A stretch of DNA of 64,000 nt from Paracoccus pantotrophus (GCF_008824185.1 NZ_CP044423.1:881501-945500), one strand, 5' to 3'; numbered from the stretch's first letter, positions 7,976-16,780 are shown. Program-made: numbers and translations. Notes: a model not told the origin generated them from the sequence alone.

Positions 7976-8281
7976 GTCAGATCGCCTGTCCTGCTTTCGT
8001 TGTTCTTGCCGCCCGTTGAAACGGCGCGCTCCGGTTTAGCCGGAACCGGTTAAGACTATGTCACCAGCGCGCGAGCGGAGGGAAGCTTTTCGTTCCGCAG
8101 GCGGCGAAGTTCTGCCATTCTCGGCAAGAATCCGCCGAAATCCGTGTGATTCGGAACCAAAGCGAATGTTTCTGCGCCGCCGTGTTCACGCTGCATCAGT
8201 GATGCAACAAAAAACCTGCGTCGCTGGACCGGAATCCGCCCGGATGCGAAGATTTGCCACAGGTGTTGAAGGGAATGTCAG
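7976..8281. other. Divergent promoter region between two cell-wall genes
   Basis: This 306-base gap holds the promoters of the DUF882 gene (minus) and the L,D-transpeptidase (plus). It contains the short palindrome AACCGGTT at 8044-8051 but no clear consensus promoter pair and no convincing small gene. A short plus-strand reading frame at 8058-8300 has no recognisable sequence and overlaps the transpeptidase start. Confidence 0.5.
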
Positions 8282-9913
8282 GTGCGCTCTTTCGGGCTGA
8301 TTCGTGTGATGGTTGTTGCGGCCGTTCTGGCCATGCCGCGTGCCGCCGCCGGCCAGGCGCTGGATGCCGCGCCCATGGCCGCGCTTCCGGCGCCGAGGCT
8401 GAGCTTTTCCGAAACGGAAATGCAACTGGCTGAGCGGGTCGCCGACCATCCAGGCCTGGCCGATTTCTATGGCACCAACGGGCTGAAGCCGATCTTCGCG
8501 GGTGCCGAGGGGGCCCCGCGCCGGGCCGCGCTGATCGAGGCGCTGGGGCAGGCAGCCTCGCACGGGCTGCCTGCCGCGCGCTATCGCCAGGCCGCGTTGC
8601 GCCGGCTGGACGATGCGGGCGCCGATACGGTCGAGGGCGAGATCCGCTTTGCCCGCGCCTTTGCCGACTGGAGCCGCGACGTGACGGGCGGGATCCTCGA
8701 TCCGCGCAGGGTCGAGCCCGGCATCAAGCGCGAGGTGCAGCGCCCGCGCACCGGCGACCTGCTGCGCGCCTTTGCCGCCGCCGACGATCCGGCGGCGATG
8801 CTGGCCACCCTGCCGCCCCAGGATCCGCGCTACGAGGCGCTGCGTCAGGCGCTGGCGCGGCAGTCGCAGCTGGTGGCCCCCGCCGATGCGCCGCCGGTGC
8901 CCGAGGGGCTGTGGCGCGAGGGGACCAGCGATCCCGCCGTCGCGGCGCTGCGCGTGCGCCTGGCCTCGGTCGGTTTCGCCGCGGCGCCCCAGGGCAGCCC
9001 GCTGACCTATGACGGGGCGCTGGCGCAGGCGGTCGCCGCCTATCAGCGGGCGGCGGGGCTGCCGGCGGATGGCGTGGCCGGGCCGCGCACGGTGGCGCGG
9101 CTGAACCGCGGCACCGGCCCCGAGTCCGAGGCGATCCTGGTCGCGCTGGAGCGCATGCGCTGGATGGCCGGCCATGACCTGAACGCCCGCCACGTCTGGG
9201 TGAACCTGCCCGAGTTCAACGCCCGCATCTACGAGAACGGCCGCGAGATCTTCGAGACCCGCGTGGTGATCGGCAAGGCCAACCGGGAATTCGAGACGCC
9301 CGAGTTCAGCGAGACAATGAAATACATGGTGGTCAACCCGCGCTGGAACGTGCCGCGCTCGATCACCGTCAAGGAATACCTGCCGCGGCTGCAGGCCAAC
9401 CGCCATGCGGTCGGCCATCTCGACGTGGTGGATGGGGCGGGCAATGTCATCCCGCGCGACCGCATCGATTTCCGCAAGTATACGGCCAAGACCTTTCCCT
9501 ACCGGATGCGGCAGAAACCCAGCGACGACAATGCGCTGGGGCAGGTCAAGTTCATGTTCCCCAATCCCTGGAACATCTATCTGCACGACACCCCGACCAA
9601 GCATCTGTTCAACCAGTCGAGCCGCGCCTATTCGCATGGCTGCATCCGCGTCGGCCGGCCCGTCGACCTAGCGCATGAGCTGCTGACGGGCCAGGTCGAA
9701 AACCCCGAGGCGGTGTTTGCCAAGGCGCTGAAATCCGGGCGCGAGACCTATCTGAACCTGCGCCCGCCGGTGCCGGTGCATCTGGTCTATTTCACCGCCT
9801 TCCCCGACGAGACCGGGCAGATCCGCCGCTTTCCCGACATCTATGGCCGCGATGCGCTGGTGCATGCGGCGCTGGTCAAGGCCGGGCTGGATTCCGCGGC
9901 CGCGGATGAATAG
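8282..9913 (+). CDS. L,D-transpeptidase (YcbB-like, YkuD domain)
   Basis: This periplasmic enzyme forms 3-3 cross-links or other L,D bonds in peptidoglycan. It has 543 residues. Order of parts: a short signal sequence (MRSFGLIRVMVVAAVLAM, cleavage near residue 24), a helical N-terminal scaffold, a peptidoglycan-binding domain near 220-275 (YDGALAQAVAAYQRAAGLPADG), and a YkuD catalytic domain from about 300 to 470. The active-site motif YSHGCIRV places the nucleophile at Cys454 and the general base at His452. The GTG at 8282 is used because it supplies the basic start of the signal peptide and has GAAGGG nine bases upstream. It stands divergent to the DUF882 peptidase and 26 bases before lpxD. 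Confidence 0.93.
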   Translation: MRSFGLIRVMVVAAVLAMPRAAAGQALDAAPMAALPAPRLSFSETEMQLAERVADHPGLADFYGTNGLKPIFAGAEGAPRRAALIEALGQAASHGLPAARYRQAALRRLDDAGADTVEGEIRFARAFADWSRDVTGGILDPRRVEPGIKREVQRPRTGDLLRAFAAADDPAAMLATLPPQDPRYEALRQALARQSQLVAPADAPPVPEGLWREGTSDPAVAALRVRLASVGFAAAPQGSPLTYDGALAQAVAAYQRAAGLPADGVAGPRTVARLNRGTGPESEAILVALERMRWMAGHDLNARHVWVNLPEFNARIYENGREIFETRVVIGKANREFETPEFSETMKYMVVNPRWNVPRSITVKEYLPRLQANRHAVGHLDVVDGAGNVIPRDRIDFRKYTAKTFPYRMRQKPSDDNALGQVKFMFPNPWNIYLHDTPTKHLFNQSSRAYSHGCIRVGRPVDLAHELLTGQVENPEAVFAKALKSGRETYLNLRPPVPVHLVYFTAFPDETGQIRRFPDIYGRDALVHAALVKAGLDSAAADE

Positions 9914-9939
9914 ATGAACCCCAACCAAAGGGGAGCCGC

Positions 9940-11034
9940 ATGACACTGACCATCGCCGAACTGGCCCGCGCACTTGATGCCCGTCTCTGGGGCGAGGGCA
10001 GCCTGATCGTCAACGGCGCGGCCGAGGCCGGCCAGGCGCGCGAGGACCAGATCGCCCTGGCGACCACGCCCGCCTATGCCGAGAAGCTGGCGCCGGGCGG
10101 CATGGCGCTCTTGGCCGAGGGGGCCGATCCCGAGGCGCTGGGGCTGCGCGCCGCCATCCTGGTCGGCCGCCCGCGACTGGCCATGGCCGGGCTGACCCGT
10201 GCCTTCGATCCCGGCCCCGGCATCGCGCCCGGCATCCATGCCAGCGCGGTAATCGACCCGACGGCCGAACTGCCCCAGGATGCCGCCATCGGCCCCTTCG
10301 TGGTCATCGGGGCGCGGGTGCGGATCGGGGCGGGGGCGCGCATCGCCTCGCATGTCTCGATCGGCGCGGATACGGTGATCGGCCGCGATGCGCTGATCCA
10401 TGCCGGGGTGCGGATCGCCCATGGCGTGACCATCGGCGACCGGGTGATCCTGAACCCCGGCGTCTCGCTGGGCGCGGACGGGTTTTCCTTTGTCACGCCC
10501 GAGAAATCCGGCGTCGAGGAGATCCGGCAATCCCTGGGCGAGCGGTCCGAGATCCGCCAGCAGCACTGGACCCGCATCCATTCGCTGGGCGGGCTGGAGA
10601 TCGGCGACGATGTCGAGATCGGCGCCAATTCCACCGTGGACCGCGGCACCATCCGCGCGACCCGCATCGGCCGCGGCACCAAGATCGACAACCTGGTGCA
10701 GGTCGGCCACAATTGCGTGGTGGGCGAGGATTGCCTGCTTTGCGGCCTGGTGGGCATCGCCGGCTCGGCCCGGATCGGCAATCGCGTGGTGCTGGGCGGG
10801 CAGGTCGGCGTCTCGGACAACATCTTCGTCGGCGACGACGTGATCGCGGGCGGCGCCACCAAGATATTCACCAACGCGCCGGCCGGCCGGGTGCTGCTGG
10901 GCAGCCCGGCGGTCAAGATGGAGACCCATGTCGAGGCGCAGAAGAACATCCGCCGCCTGCCACGGCTTTACGCGCAGGTGGCCGAGCTTCGCGAAACTGT
11001 TAAGAAACTGCTCGACAAGGGCGGCGTGGAATAG
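9940..11034 (+). CDS. lpxD: UDP-3-O-(3-hydroxyacyl)glucosamine N-acyltransferase
   Basis: LpxD adds the N-linked 3-hydroxy fatty acid to UDP-3-O-acyl-glucosamine in lipid A synthesis, using acyl-ACP. The protein has 364 residues: an N-terminal uridine-binding LpxD domain (about 1-95, ELARALDARLWG start), then a left-handed beta helix of hexapeptide repeats (IGPFVVIGARVRIG ...), and a C-terminal helix. The catalytic His region QVGHNCVVGEDCLL is present. An AGGGGAG Shine-Dalgarno lies before the ATG. It is followed by a dedicated acyl carrier protein and ketosynthase, which fits supply of its acyl donor. The rest of the usual lpxA/fabZ/lpxB cluster is absent here. Confidence 0.95.
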   Translation: MTLTIAELARALDARLWGEGSLIVNGAAEAGQAREDQIALATTPAYAEKLAPGGMALLAEGADPEALGLRAAILVGRPRLAMAGLTRAFDPGPGIAPGIHASAVIDPTAELPQDAAIGPFVVIGARVRIGAGARIASHVSIGADTVIGRDALIHAGVRIAHGVTIGDRVILNPGVSLGADGFSFVTPEKSGVEEIRQSLGERSEIRQQHWTRIHSLGGLEIGDDVEIGANSTVDRGTIRATRIGRGTKIDNLVQVGHNCVVGEDCLLCGLVGIAGSARIGNRVVLGGQVGVSDNIFVGDDVIAGGATKIFTNAPAGRVLLGSPAVKMETHVEAQKNIRRLPRLYAQVAELRETVKKLLDKGGVE

Positions 11035-11081
11035 CATTCCCGCATGTAATCGCCCCTGACCGGGACAGAACGGAGGCCGAG

Positions 11082-11342
11082 ATGACAGAAATCCGCGACC
11101 GCATCATCCAGATCATCGCAGAACAGGCGATGCTGGATCCTTCCGAACTGCAGCTCGAGATGTCGCCGCAAGAGATCGGCATCGACAGCCTGGGCCTGGT
11201 CGAATCCATCTTTGCCATCGAGGAAGCCTTCGACATCTCGGTGCCCTTCAACGCCAACGAGCCCGAGAAATCCGACTTCGACATCTCGAGCCTCGGCGCC
11301 ATCATCGGCGCCGTGGAAAAGCTGGTTGCTGACAAGGCATGA
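11082..11342 (+). CDS. Acyl carrier protein linked to lpxD
   Basis: This is an 86-residue phosphopantetheine-binding acyl carrier protein. The attachment motif is IGIDSLGLVES with Ser36, and the acidic helix II (IFAIEEAFDI) is conserved. It is not the housekeeping AcpP, because the helix and loop sequences differ. Its length and its neighbours resemble the specialised carriers (AcpXL type) that deliver acyl groups to lipid A, although the sequence is not a close match to rhizobial AcpXL as I know it. A GGAGGCCGAG ribosome site precedes the ATG. The stop overlaps the ketosynthase start (ATGA), indicating translational coupling. Confidence 0.87.
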   Translation: MTEIRDRIIQIIAEQAMLDPSELQLEMSPQEIGIDSLGLVESIFAIEEAFDISVPFNANEPEKSDFDISSLGAIIGAVEKLVADKA

Positions 11343-12688
11343 ACGCCAAGAGGGCCAAGGGCGACAAGACGCCCAAATCCGAACGCAAGCCCGGCAAGGT
11401 CAAGGGCAAGGTCAAGAACGCGACCAAGCTCGCCCGCACCATGCTGGGCCGCGTCATCATGGGGCGCCATGCCAACGGCATGCGCCGCGTCGCCATCACC
11501 GGCATGGGCACCATCAACGCGCTTGGCCGCGACGTGCCCTCGACGCTGGAGGCGATGCGCGAGGGGCGCTGCGGCATCGGCCCGCTGGAGTTCCGCGATG
11601 TCGAGCGGCTGGCGATCCGTATCGGCGGCCAGGTTCGCGACTGGGAGGCCGAGACCTATTTCAATCGCCAGCAGATCGTCCTCTATGACAAGTTCACCCA
11701 GTTCACCCTGCTGGCCGCGCGCGAGGCGGTGACGCAGTCCGGCCTGGTCTTCGAGGGCGAGCTGGGCCTGCGCGCGGGCGTGGTGCTGGGCACCGCCGCC
11801 GGCGGCATGACCACCTGGGACGAGAATTACCGCACCGTCTATGAAGAGGGGAAGAACCGCGTCCATCCCTTCGTCGTGCCCAAGCTGATGAACAACGCCG
11901 CCTGTTCGCATCTGAGCATGGAATACGGGCTGCTGGGCCCCAGCTTCACCGTGGCCACCGCCTGCGCCAGCTCCAACCACGCCATGGGCCTGGCCTTCAA
12001 CATGGTGCGCTCGGGCGCCGCGACCGTCATGCTGACCGGCGGGTCCGAGGCGATGCTGTGCTTTGGCGGCGTCAAGGCCTGGGAGGGCTTGCGCGTCATG
12101 TCCAAGGATGCCTGCCGGCCGTTCTCGGCCACCCGCAATGGCATGGTGCAGGGCGAGGGGGCGGGGGTCTTCGTCTTCGAGGATTGGGAGCACGCGGTGG
12201 CGCGCGGCGCCGACATCCTGGCCGAGGTGGTGGGCTTTTCCATGTCGGCCGATGCGCAGGACATCGTCATGCCCTCGGCCATCGGCGCCGAGCGTACCAT
12301 CACCGGCGCCATGCTGGACGCGCATATGCGCCCCGACGAGGTCGGCTATATCAACGCCCATGGTACCGGCACGGCCGCGAACGACAAGACGGAATGCGCG
12401 GCGGTGGCCCATGCCTTCGGCCATCATGCCGACCGGCTGATGATTTCCTCGACCAAGTCCATGCACGGCCACCTGATCGGCGGCACCGGCGCGGTCGAAC
12501 TGCTGGCCTGCATCATGGCGCTGCGCGACGGCGTGATCGCGCCCACCATCGGCTACGAGGAGCCGGACCCGGAATGCGCGCTGGACGTGGTGCCGAACGA
12601 GGCGCGCGAGGCCAGGGTCGAGGCGGTTCTGTCCAACGCCTTCGCCTTCGGCGGGCTGAATGCGGTGATCGCGCTGCGCAAGGCGTGA
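11339..12688 (+). CDS. Beta-ketoacyl-ACP synthase, FabF type, with basic N-terminal extension
   Basis: This condensing enzyme extends acyl-ACP with malonyl-ACP. It is 449 residues long, about 30-40 longer than typical FabF. Residues 1-47 are Lys/Arg-rich and unrelated to the fold; the family start MRRVAITGMG begins at residue 48. Active-site residues are visible: Cys209 in ATACASSNHAMG, His in NAHGTGTAANDKTE and His in STKSMHGHLIGGTGA. The ATG at 11339 is preferred because it forms an ATGA overlap with the carrier protein. An internal ATG at 11480 would give a normal FabF N-terminus but lacks a clear ribosome site. Its pairing with lpxD and an ACP suggests synthesis of lipid A acyl chains. 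Confidence 0.9.
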   Translation: MNAKRAKGDKTPKSERKPGKVKGKVKNATKLARTMLGRVIMGRHANGMRRVAITGMGTINALGRDVPSTLEAMREGRCGIGPLEFRDVERLAIRIGGQVRDWEAETYFNRQQIVLYDKFTQFTLLAAREAVTQSGLVFEGELGLRAGVVLGTAAGGMTTWDENYRTVYEEGKNRVHPFVVPKLMNNAACSHLSMEYGLLGPSFTVATACASSNHAMGLAFNMVRSGAATVMLTGGSEAMLCFGGVKAWEGLRVMSKDACRPFSATRNGMVQGEGAGVFVFEDWEHAVARGADILAEVVGFSMSADAQDIVMPSAIGAERTITGAMLDAHMRPDEVGYINAHGTGTAANDKTECAAVAHAFGHHADRLMISSTKSMHGHLIGGTGAVELLACIMALRDGVIAPTIGYEEPDPECALDVVPNEAREARVEAVLSNAFAFGGLNAVIALRKA

Positions 12689-12723
12689 CGTCATTATGGC
12701 GTTGGGAAGCAGCAGCTTGCCAT

Positions 12724-12742
12724 GGAAGGCTCCGGGCCTTCC
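12724..12742 (+). terminator. Possible weak terminator between convergent genes
   Basis: GGAAGGC (12724-12730) pairs with GCCTTCC (12736-12742) over a five-base loop. It lies in the 91-base gap between the ketosynthase and the convergent MFS gene. No strong T run follows, so termination may be partial or Rho-assisted. Confidence 0.4.
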
Positions 12743-12779
12743 TGGCTGAGTTTCAGACCTTTGCCGCGGCTTGGATGTA

Positions 12780-14006
12780 TTACCGCGCCACCTCGCGCGG
12801 GCGCAGCATCAGCCACAAGAGCGCGCCACCGGCCAGCACCAGGAAGGGCAGCATGGCGAGGTTCACCGCGCTCCAGCCCGCCTGGGCCGAGCCGCCCATG
12901 CAGTTCATCAGCCCGCCCGAGGACAGCGAGGCCAGGAACACCCCGCCGAAGACCACGGCATCGTTCAAGCCCTGCACCCGCTCGCGCTCCTCGGGCCGAT
13001 AGGCGCGGGTCAGCATGGCGGTGGCGCCGATATAGCCGAAGTTCCAGCCCAGTCCGAGCAGGATCATGGCGATGAAGAAATGCGCGAGATCGACGCCCGA
13101 CAGCGCCACCGCCCCGGCACCGGCCAGGATCGCCAGACCGGCCATGACGATGCGGGTGGCACCGAAGCGGGCGATCAGGTGGCCGGTGAAGAACGAGGGC
13201 GCGAACATCGCCAGCACATGGCCAGAGACGATGTTGGCCGCATCCGCGGTGGCAAAGCCGCAGCCCACCACCGCCAGCGGCGCCGAGGTCATCACCAGGT
13301 TCATCAGCGCATAGGAGACCATGCCGCAGATCATCGCCACGGCGATCTGCGGCACGCGCAGAATCTCGCCCAGCGGCCGGCCCTGGGCATGGCCCCGGGC
13401 GGGGGCAGGCGGGCGCGGAATGTCGAGAAAGGCGAAAAGCACCGGCCCCAGCAGGTTCAGCCCGATGATCGCGGCATAGGTGGCCAGGAAGGGGATGGCG
13501 GTCACTTCCGCCGTCCAGCGCACCAGCAGCGGGCCGGTGAAGGCGGCGGCAAGCCCGCCCGCCAGCACCCAGGAGATGGCGCGCGACTGGAACTCGGGCG
13601 GGGCGCAATCGGTGGCGGCAAAGCGGAAGAAGCCCTGCGCCGCCATGTAGACCCCGGTAAAGAGCGCGCTGGCGGTGAACAGCCAGAAGCTGCCGCTGGC
13701 CAGGGCATAGGCGGCGATACCCGCCCCCAGCGCCGCCGAGCCGCAGGACAAGAGGAACCCCGCCCGCCGGCCGTGCCGGCGCATGAAGCCCGAGAGCGGC
13801 CGGGCGGAGAGCGCCGAGCCCAGGATCATCATCGACAGGGGCAGGGTGGCGATGCAGGGATTGGGGCTCAGCATCTGGCCGGCCAGCCCGCCGACGATGA
13901 AGATCATCGACATCTGCGCCCCGAGCAATGCCTGCGCCAGGAGCAGCACGACGACGTTGCGCCAGGCCCGGCGCATCGGGTCGGTCTCGGTCAGCGCCAT
14001 GGCCAT
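12780..14006 (-). CDS. MFS transporter
   Basis: This is a 408-residue integral membrane protein with about twelve hydrophobic helices, of the major facilitator superfamily. Typical features are the loop motif RPLSGFMRRHGRRAGF between helices 2 and 3 (the GxxxDxxGRR region) and a central cytoplasmic linker (DIPRPPAPARGHAQGRP). The start at 14006 (MAMALTETDP) has GAGG six bases upstream; the longer frame upstream reads across eda in another phase and is not coding. It lies 8 bases after eda on the same strand, so the two are co-transcribed. A sugar-acid or drug substrate is possible, but nothing in the sequence fixes it. Confidence 0.82.
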   Translation of the reverse strand: MAMALTETDPMRRAWRNVVVLLLAQALLGAQMSMIFIVGGLAGQMLSPNPCIATLPLSMMILGSALSARPLSGFMRRHGRRAGFLLSCGSAALGAGIAAYALASGSFWLFTASALFTGVYMAAQGFFRFAATDCAPPEFQSRAISWVLAGGLAAAFTGPLLVRWTAEVTAIPFLATYAAIIGLNLLGPVLFAFLDIPRPPAPARGHAQGRPLGEILRVPQIAVAMICGMVSYALMNLVMTSAPLAVVGCGFATADAANIVSGHVLAMFAPSFFTGHLIARFGATRIVMAGLAILAGAGAVALSGVDLAHFFIAMILLGLGWNFGYIGATAMLTRAYRPEERERVQGLNDAVVFGGVFLASLSSGGLMNCMGGSAQAGWSAVNLAMLPFLVLAGGALLWLMLRPREVAR

Positions 14007-14014
14007 GCTGCGCC

Positions 14015-14653
14015 TCAGCGCAGGGCGCGCGCGTCGCGGGCGCGGGATTCGATCGCCGCCCAGTCGCCGGCGGCCAGCTCGGCATCGGGTGCGATCCAGC
14101 TGCCGCCGACGCAGACCACATTCGGCAGGGCCAGGTAGCCGGGGGCGTTCTGCAAGGTCACGCCGCCGGTCGGGCAGAAACTGACCTGCGGCAGCGGCCC
14201 GGCCAGGGATTTCAGCGATTTCGCCCCGCCCGCCGCCTCGGCCGGGAAGAATTTCAGCATGGAATAGCCCAGTTCCATCGCCCGCATCACCTCGGAGGCG
14301 GTGACGGCGCCGGGCAGGAGCGGCAGGCCGATATCCTCGCAGGCACGCGCCAGCCGCTCGGTCAGGCCGGGCGAGACGGCGAAGCTGGCGCCGGCATCCC
14401 TGGCCCGTTTCGCATCGTCCGGGGTCAGCACCGTGCCGGCGCCGACATGGCCGCCCGGCACTCTGGCCATCGCCCGGATGACGTCGAGCGCGGCGGGGGT
14501 GCGCAGCGTCACCTCGAGCACCGGCAGGCCGCCGGCCACCAGTGCCGTGGCCAGCCCCTCGGCGCGGCCGGCGTCGCCGACGACCAGGACAGGGATCACC
14601 GGGGCGAGTTCGCAAAGCGCGCGGGTCTTCTGGGACTGCTGTTCGGGGGTCAT
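14015..14653 (-). CDS. eda: KDPG/KHG aldolase
   Basis: Eda splits 2-keto-3-deoxy-6-phosphogluconate to pyruvate and glyceraldehyde 3-phosphate in the Entner-Doudoroff pathway, and can act on 4-hydroxy-2-oxoglutarate. The 212-residue length is exactly usual. Signature elements include PVLEVTLRTPAAL (catalytic Glu), VGAGTVLTPDDA, and the Schiff-base lysine in MLKFFPAEAAGG, followed by FCPTGGVT. The ATG at 14653 gives the family start (MTPEQQSQKTRALCELAPVIPVLV). No edd gene is adjacent. The MFS gene follows 8 bases downstream. Confidence 0.96.
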   Translation of the reverse strand: MTPEQQSQKTRALCELAPVIPVLVVGDAGRAEGLATALVAGGLPVLEVTLRTPAALDVIRAMARVPGGHVGAGTVLTPDDAKRARDAGASFAVSPGLTERLARACEDIGLPLLPGAVTASEVMRAMELGYSMLKFFPAEAAGGAKSLKSLAGPLPQVSFCPTGGVTLQNAPGYLALPNVVCVGGSWIAPDAELAAGDWAAIESRARDARALR

Positions 14654-14754
14654 GGCGGGTCTCGTTCTTGCGGAAATCTCGCGGCAGGTTGCGCTTTTCC
14701 GCGCCGCTGCGCAAGGGTTCATGTTAGCGTTAACTTGACGCGGGCAGGCCGGCG

Positions 14755-14781
14755 AAAGGAAAAGGGGGCTGTCTGCCCCCT
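14755..14781 (-). terminator. Intrinsic terminator of the YgiC/YgiB-like operon
   Basis: On the minus strand AGGGGGC and GCCCCCT (14781-14763) form a seven-base stem with a five-base loop, followed directly by TTTCCTTTC. It lies 57 bases past the stop of the DUF1190 gene and before eda. A second perfect hairpin, GCGGCC-GGT-GGCCGC (14785-14799), sits between the stop and this terminator. Confidence 0.7.
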
Positions 14782-14812
14782 CTTGCGGCCGGTGGCCGCA
14801 ATTCACCCCCGA

Positions 14813-14836
14813 GGATATTTGGGCAAGAAAGAAGCC
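14813..14836 (-). repeat. Post-stop dispersed repeat, copy A
   Basis: On the minus strand the bases right after the DUF1190 stop read GGCTTCTTTCTTGCCCAAAT and continue ATCC. This is a variant of the sequence at 21352-21377 and 41341-41366. All three lie downstream of a stop codon in the direction of the gene. Confidence 0.6.
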
Positions 14837-14837
14837 G

Positions 14838-15452
14838 TCAGCCGCCGAGGCTGCTGCGCCCGCCCGAACGCGCGGTGGCCGAGGCGCCGAAGCCGCCGCG
14901 CTGGCTGACCTGGGCCGCCGACATCGGCGGCTTGCCGATGGTCGAGGGCGCGCGCTGGAAGGTCGCGGCCGGCACCTTGCCGGCGCCGCGGTTGCTGGCG
15001 AAGCTCTGGTCGCCCTTGGGCGTCGAATAGCGCCCGTCGGCCGTGTTCACCATCGGCTGCGAGAAGATGCCGCCGCCGCGCGACAGCATCGAGCCCATCA
15101 TGTAGCCAACCAGCAGCGGCATGAAGGAAAAGCCGCCGCCCGAGCCCTGCGCCTGCTGGGCCGGGTCGCCGCCGCAATTGCCCAGGCCATGTTCCTGTTC
15201 GCACAGCTCCCTGGATTCGTAGCGCGGCGCGGTTTCCAGGAATTCCTGCTGGGCGGCGGCAAAGTTCTTGCGGCAGTCCTCTTCGGTGAACCACAGGGTT
15301 TCCTGCTTGCTGGCGGCGATGCAGCTTTCCAGGTCGGGAAAGCTTTGCGCATCCATGCGGTCGTCCTCGCAGCCGGCCAGCGCCAGGGTCGCGGTTCCGG
15401 CCAGCACCAGCGCGACATGGCGCGAGCGTTTGCGGGGGAGGCGTTCGGTCAT
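14838..15452 (-). CDS. DUF1190/YgiB-like lipoprotein
   Basis: This is a 204-residue exported protein of the YgiB/DUF1190 type. A signal with lipobox TLALAGC places the lipidated Cys near residue 28. The mature part has a short Cys-containing domain (CIAASKQETLWFTEEDCRKNFAAAQ), a Gly-rich hydrophobic stretch (SFMPLLVGYMMGSML), and a low-complexity Gly/Ser/Arg tail. It follows the YgiC-like gene by 2 bases on the same strand, the same pairing as ygiB-ygiC in enterobacteria. Its molecular function is not known. The surface-anchored lipoprotein assignment comes from the lipobox. Confidence 0.82.
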   Translation of the reverse strand: MTERLPRKRSRHVALVLAGTATLALAGCEDDRMDAQSFPDLESCIAASKQETLWFTEEDCRKNFAAAQQEFLETAPRYESRELCEQEHGLGNCGGDPAQQAQGSGGGFSFMPLLVGYMMGSMLSRGGGIFSQPMVNTADGRYSTPKGDQSFASNRGAGKVPAATFQRAPSTIGKPPMSAAQVSQRGGFGASATARSGGRSSLGG

Positions 15453-15454
15453 GG

Positions 15455-16678
15455 TCAGCCCTCGATGAAATGCGGCTTGAAGCGCGACAGGTTGTGGGTG
15501 ATGGGCGAGCGGTCCTCGCGCAGGCCGAGGCCGCAGCAGCTTTCGCCCACGATCCAGGCGCCGAGGACCGGGCGGAAGCCGCCGAAATCCGGCAGCCGGG
15601 CCAGGCCCTGCACGATCATCGGGTGATGCGAATAGCTGTCGTCGCCGGTGCGCGCCACCTCGCGGCCCGCCTCGCGGATCACCACCCCCGCGCCTTCGCG
15701 CGAGAAGATCGGCTTCAAGACATGGCCCTGGGCCAGCGTGTCGCGCGCCGCCTCGAAGGCCGGGGCCAGATCGGGGGCGGGACTGCCGCCCGCCATCGCT
15801 TCCTGCACGTCGGCCAGGAAGAAGGCGGGCAGCAGGTTCGGATGGCCGGGGAACATCTGCCACAGGAGCGGCAGGATGCCCTTGTTCGACAGCACCGCCT
15901 TCCAGGGCGGCTCGATGAAGCGGGTGCCCGAGGATTGCAGATGCGCGGCGAAATCGTCGCGCAGCATGTCCTCCCAGGGGTAGAGCTTGAAGAGCGTGCC
16001 GATGACGCGCGACTGGTCGTCGGCGAATTGCCCCTCCTCGGTCAGGCCGATCTGCGAAAGCGCGGTGAAATGCGCGCCCAGGCCAGCCTCGCGCGCGGCC
16101 CAGGCCAGGGTCTCGACGGTGGCGTAATCCTCGGGATTGTCGGGATCGGCGGTGAAATGCACCTCTTCGCCATCGGTGCAGATCTGGGTCCAGCGCGCCA
16201 CGATCGCCTCGTGGATGCTGTTGAACTGGTCGGCATCCGCGTCGAGCACCCCGGCCGCCCGCTGCTGTTCGAACCAGAGCCATTGGAAGCTGGCGGATTC
16301 GTAGAGCGAGGTCGGCGTATCGGCATTGTATTCCAGCAGCTTCGCCGGGCCATGGCCGTCATAGGCCAGGTCCATGCGCCCGTAAAGCTCGGGCTCGCCC
16401 CGCGCCCAACTGGCCGCGACCAGATCCCAATGCGCGCGCGGGATGTCGAGCCGGGCCAGCCAGGCCTCGTCGCGGGTGGCGCGGTCCACCGCCTCGCGGC
16501 ACATCGCATGCAGTTCCGTCGCCGGGGCCTCGATGTCCTCCTCGACCTGGCGCAGGGTGAAGCGATAGGCGCTGGTTTCGTCCCAATAGGGCTCGCCGCC
16601 CATGTCGGCGAAGCTGAAGCCCAGCTTCTCCGCCTCGTCGCGCCAGCCGGGTCGCTCGGGAAGGGTGCGTTTTTCCAT
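15455..16678 (-). CDS. YgiC-like glutathionylspermidine synthase family protein
   Basis: This 407-residue protein belongs to the ATP-grasp-like family of the synthetase half of glutathionylspermidine synthase. Recognisable blocks are LLEYNADTPTSLYESASFQW, RFIEPPWKAVLSNKGILPLLW, and the C-terminal GQGHVLKPIFSREGAGV-like loop, which holds ATP-contacting Lys and Arg residues. The amidase half found in the bifunctional enzyme is absent. Relatives (YgiC/YjfC) bind ATP, but a peptide-spermidine product has not been shown for them. The start at 16678 (MEKRTLPERPGWRDEAEKLG) has a GGAGAG site. It heads an operon with the DUF1190 lipoprotein. Confidence 0.88.
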   Translation of the reverse strand: MEKRTLPERPGWRDEAEKLGFSFADMGGEPYWDETSAYRFTLRQVEEDIEAPATELHAMCREAVDRATRDEAWLARLDIPRAHWDLVAASWARGEPELYGRMDLAYDGHGPAKLLEYNADTPTSLYESASFQWLWFEQQRAAGVLDADADQFNSIHEAIVARWTQICTDGEEVHFTADPDNPEDYATVETLAWAAREAGLGAHFTALSQIGLTEEGQFADDQSRVIGTLFKLYPWEDMLRDDFAAHLQSSGTRFIEPPWKAVLSNKGILPLLWQMFPGHPNLLPAFFLADVQEAMAGGSPAPDLAPAFEAARDTLAQGHVLKPIFSREGAGVVIREAGREVARTGDDSYSHHPMIVQGLARLPDFGGFRPVLGAWIVGESCCGLGLREDRSPITHNLSRFKPHFIEG

Positions 16679-16780
16679 GGTCTCTCCTTCCGCCCGAGAT
16701 AGGACGGGGCGGCGGCCCGGCGCAAGCCTTGGGCGGCGATTTTCCTGGCCGGGGGCCCGGATGCATCGGCGTTGCCCCGC

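Noticed and set aside
12780..14714. 644-residue MFS fusion protein
   Set aside because: The upstream 236 codons are an alternative frame of eda. The transporter begins at 14006 with a good ribosome site.
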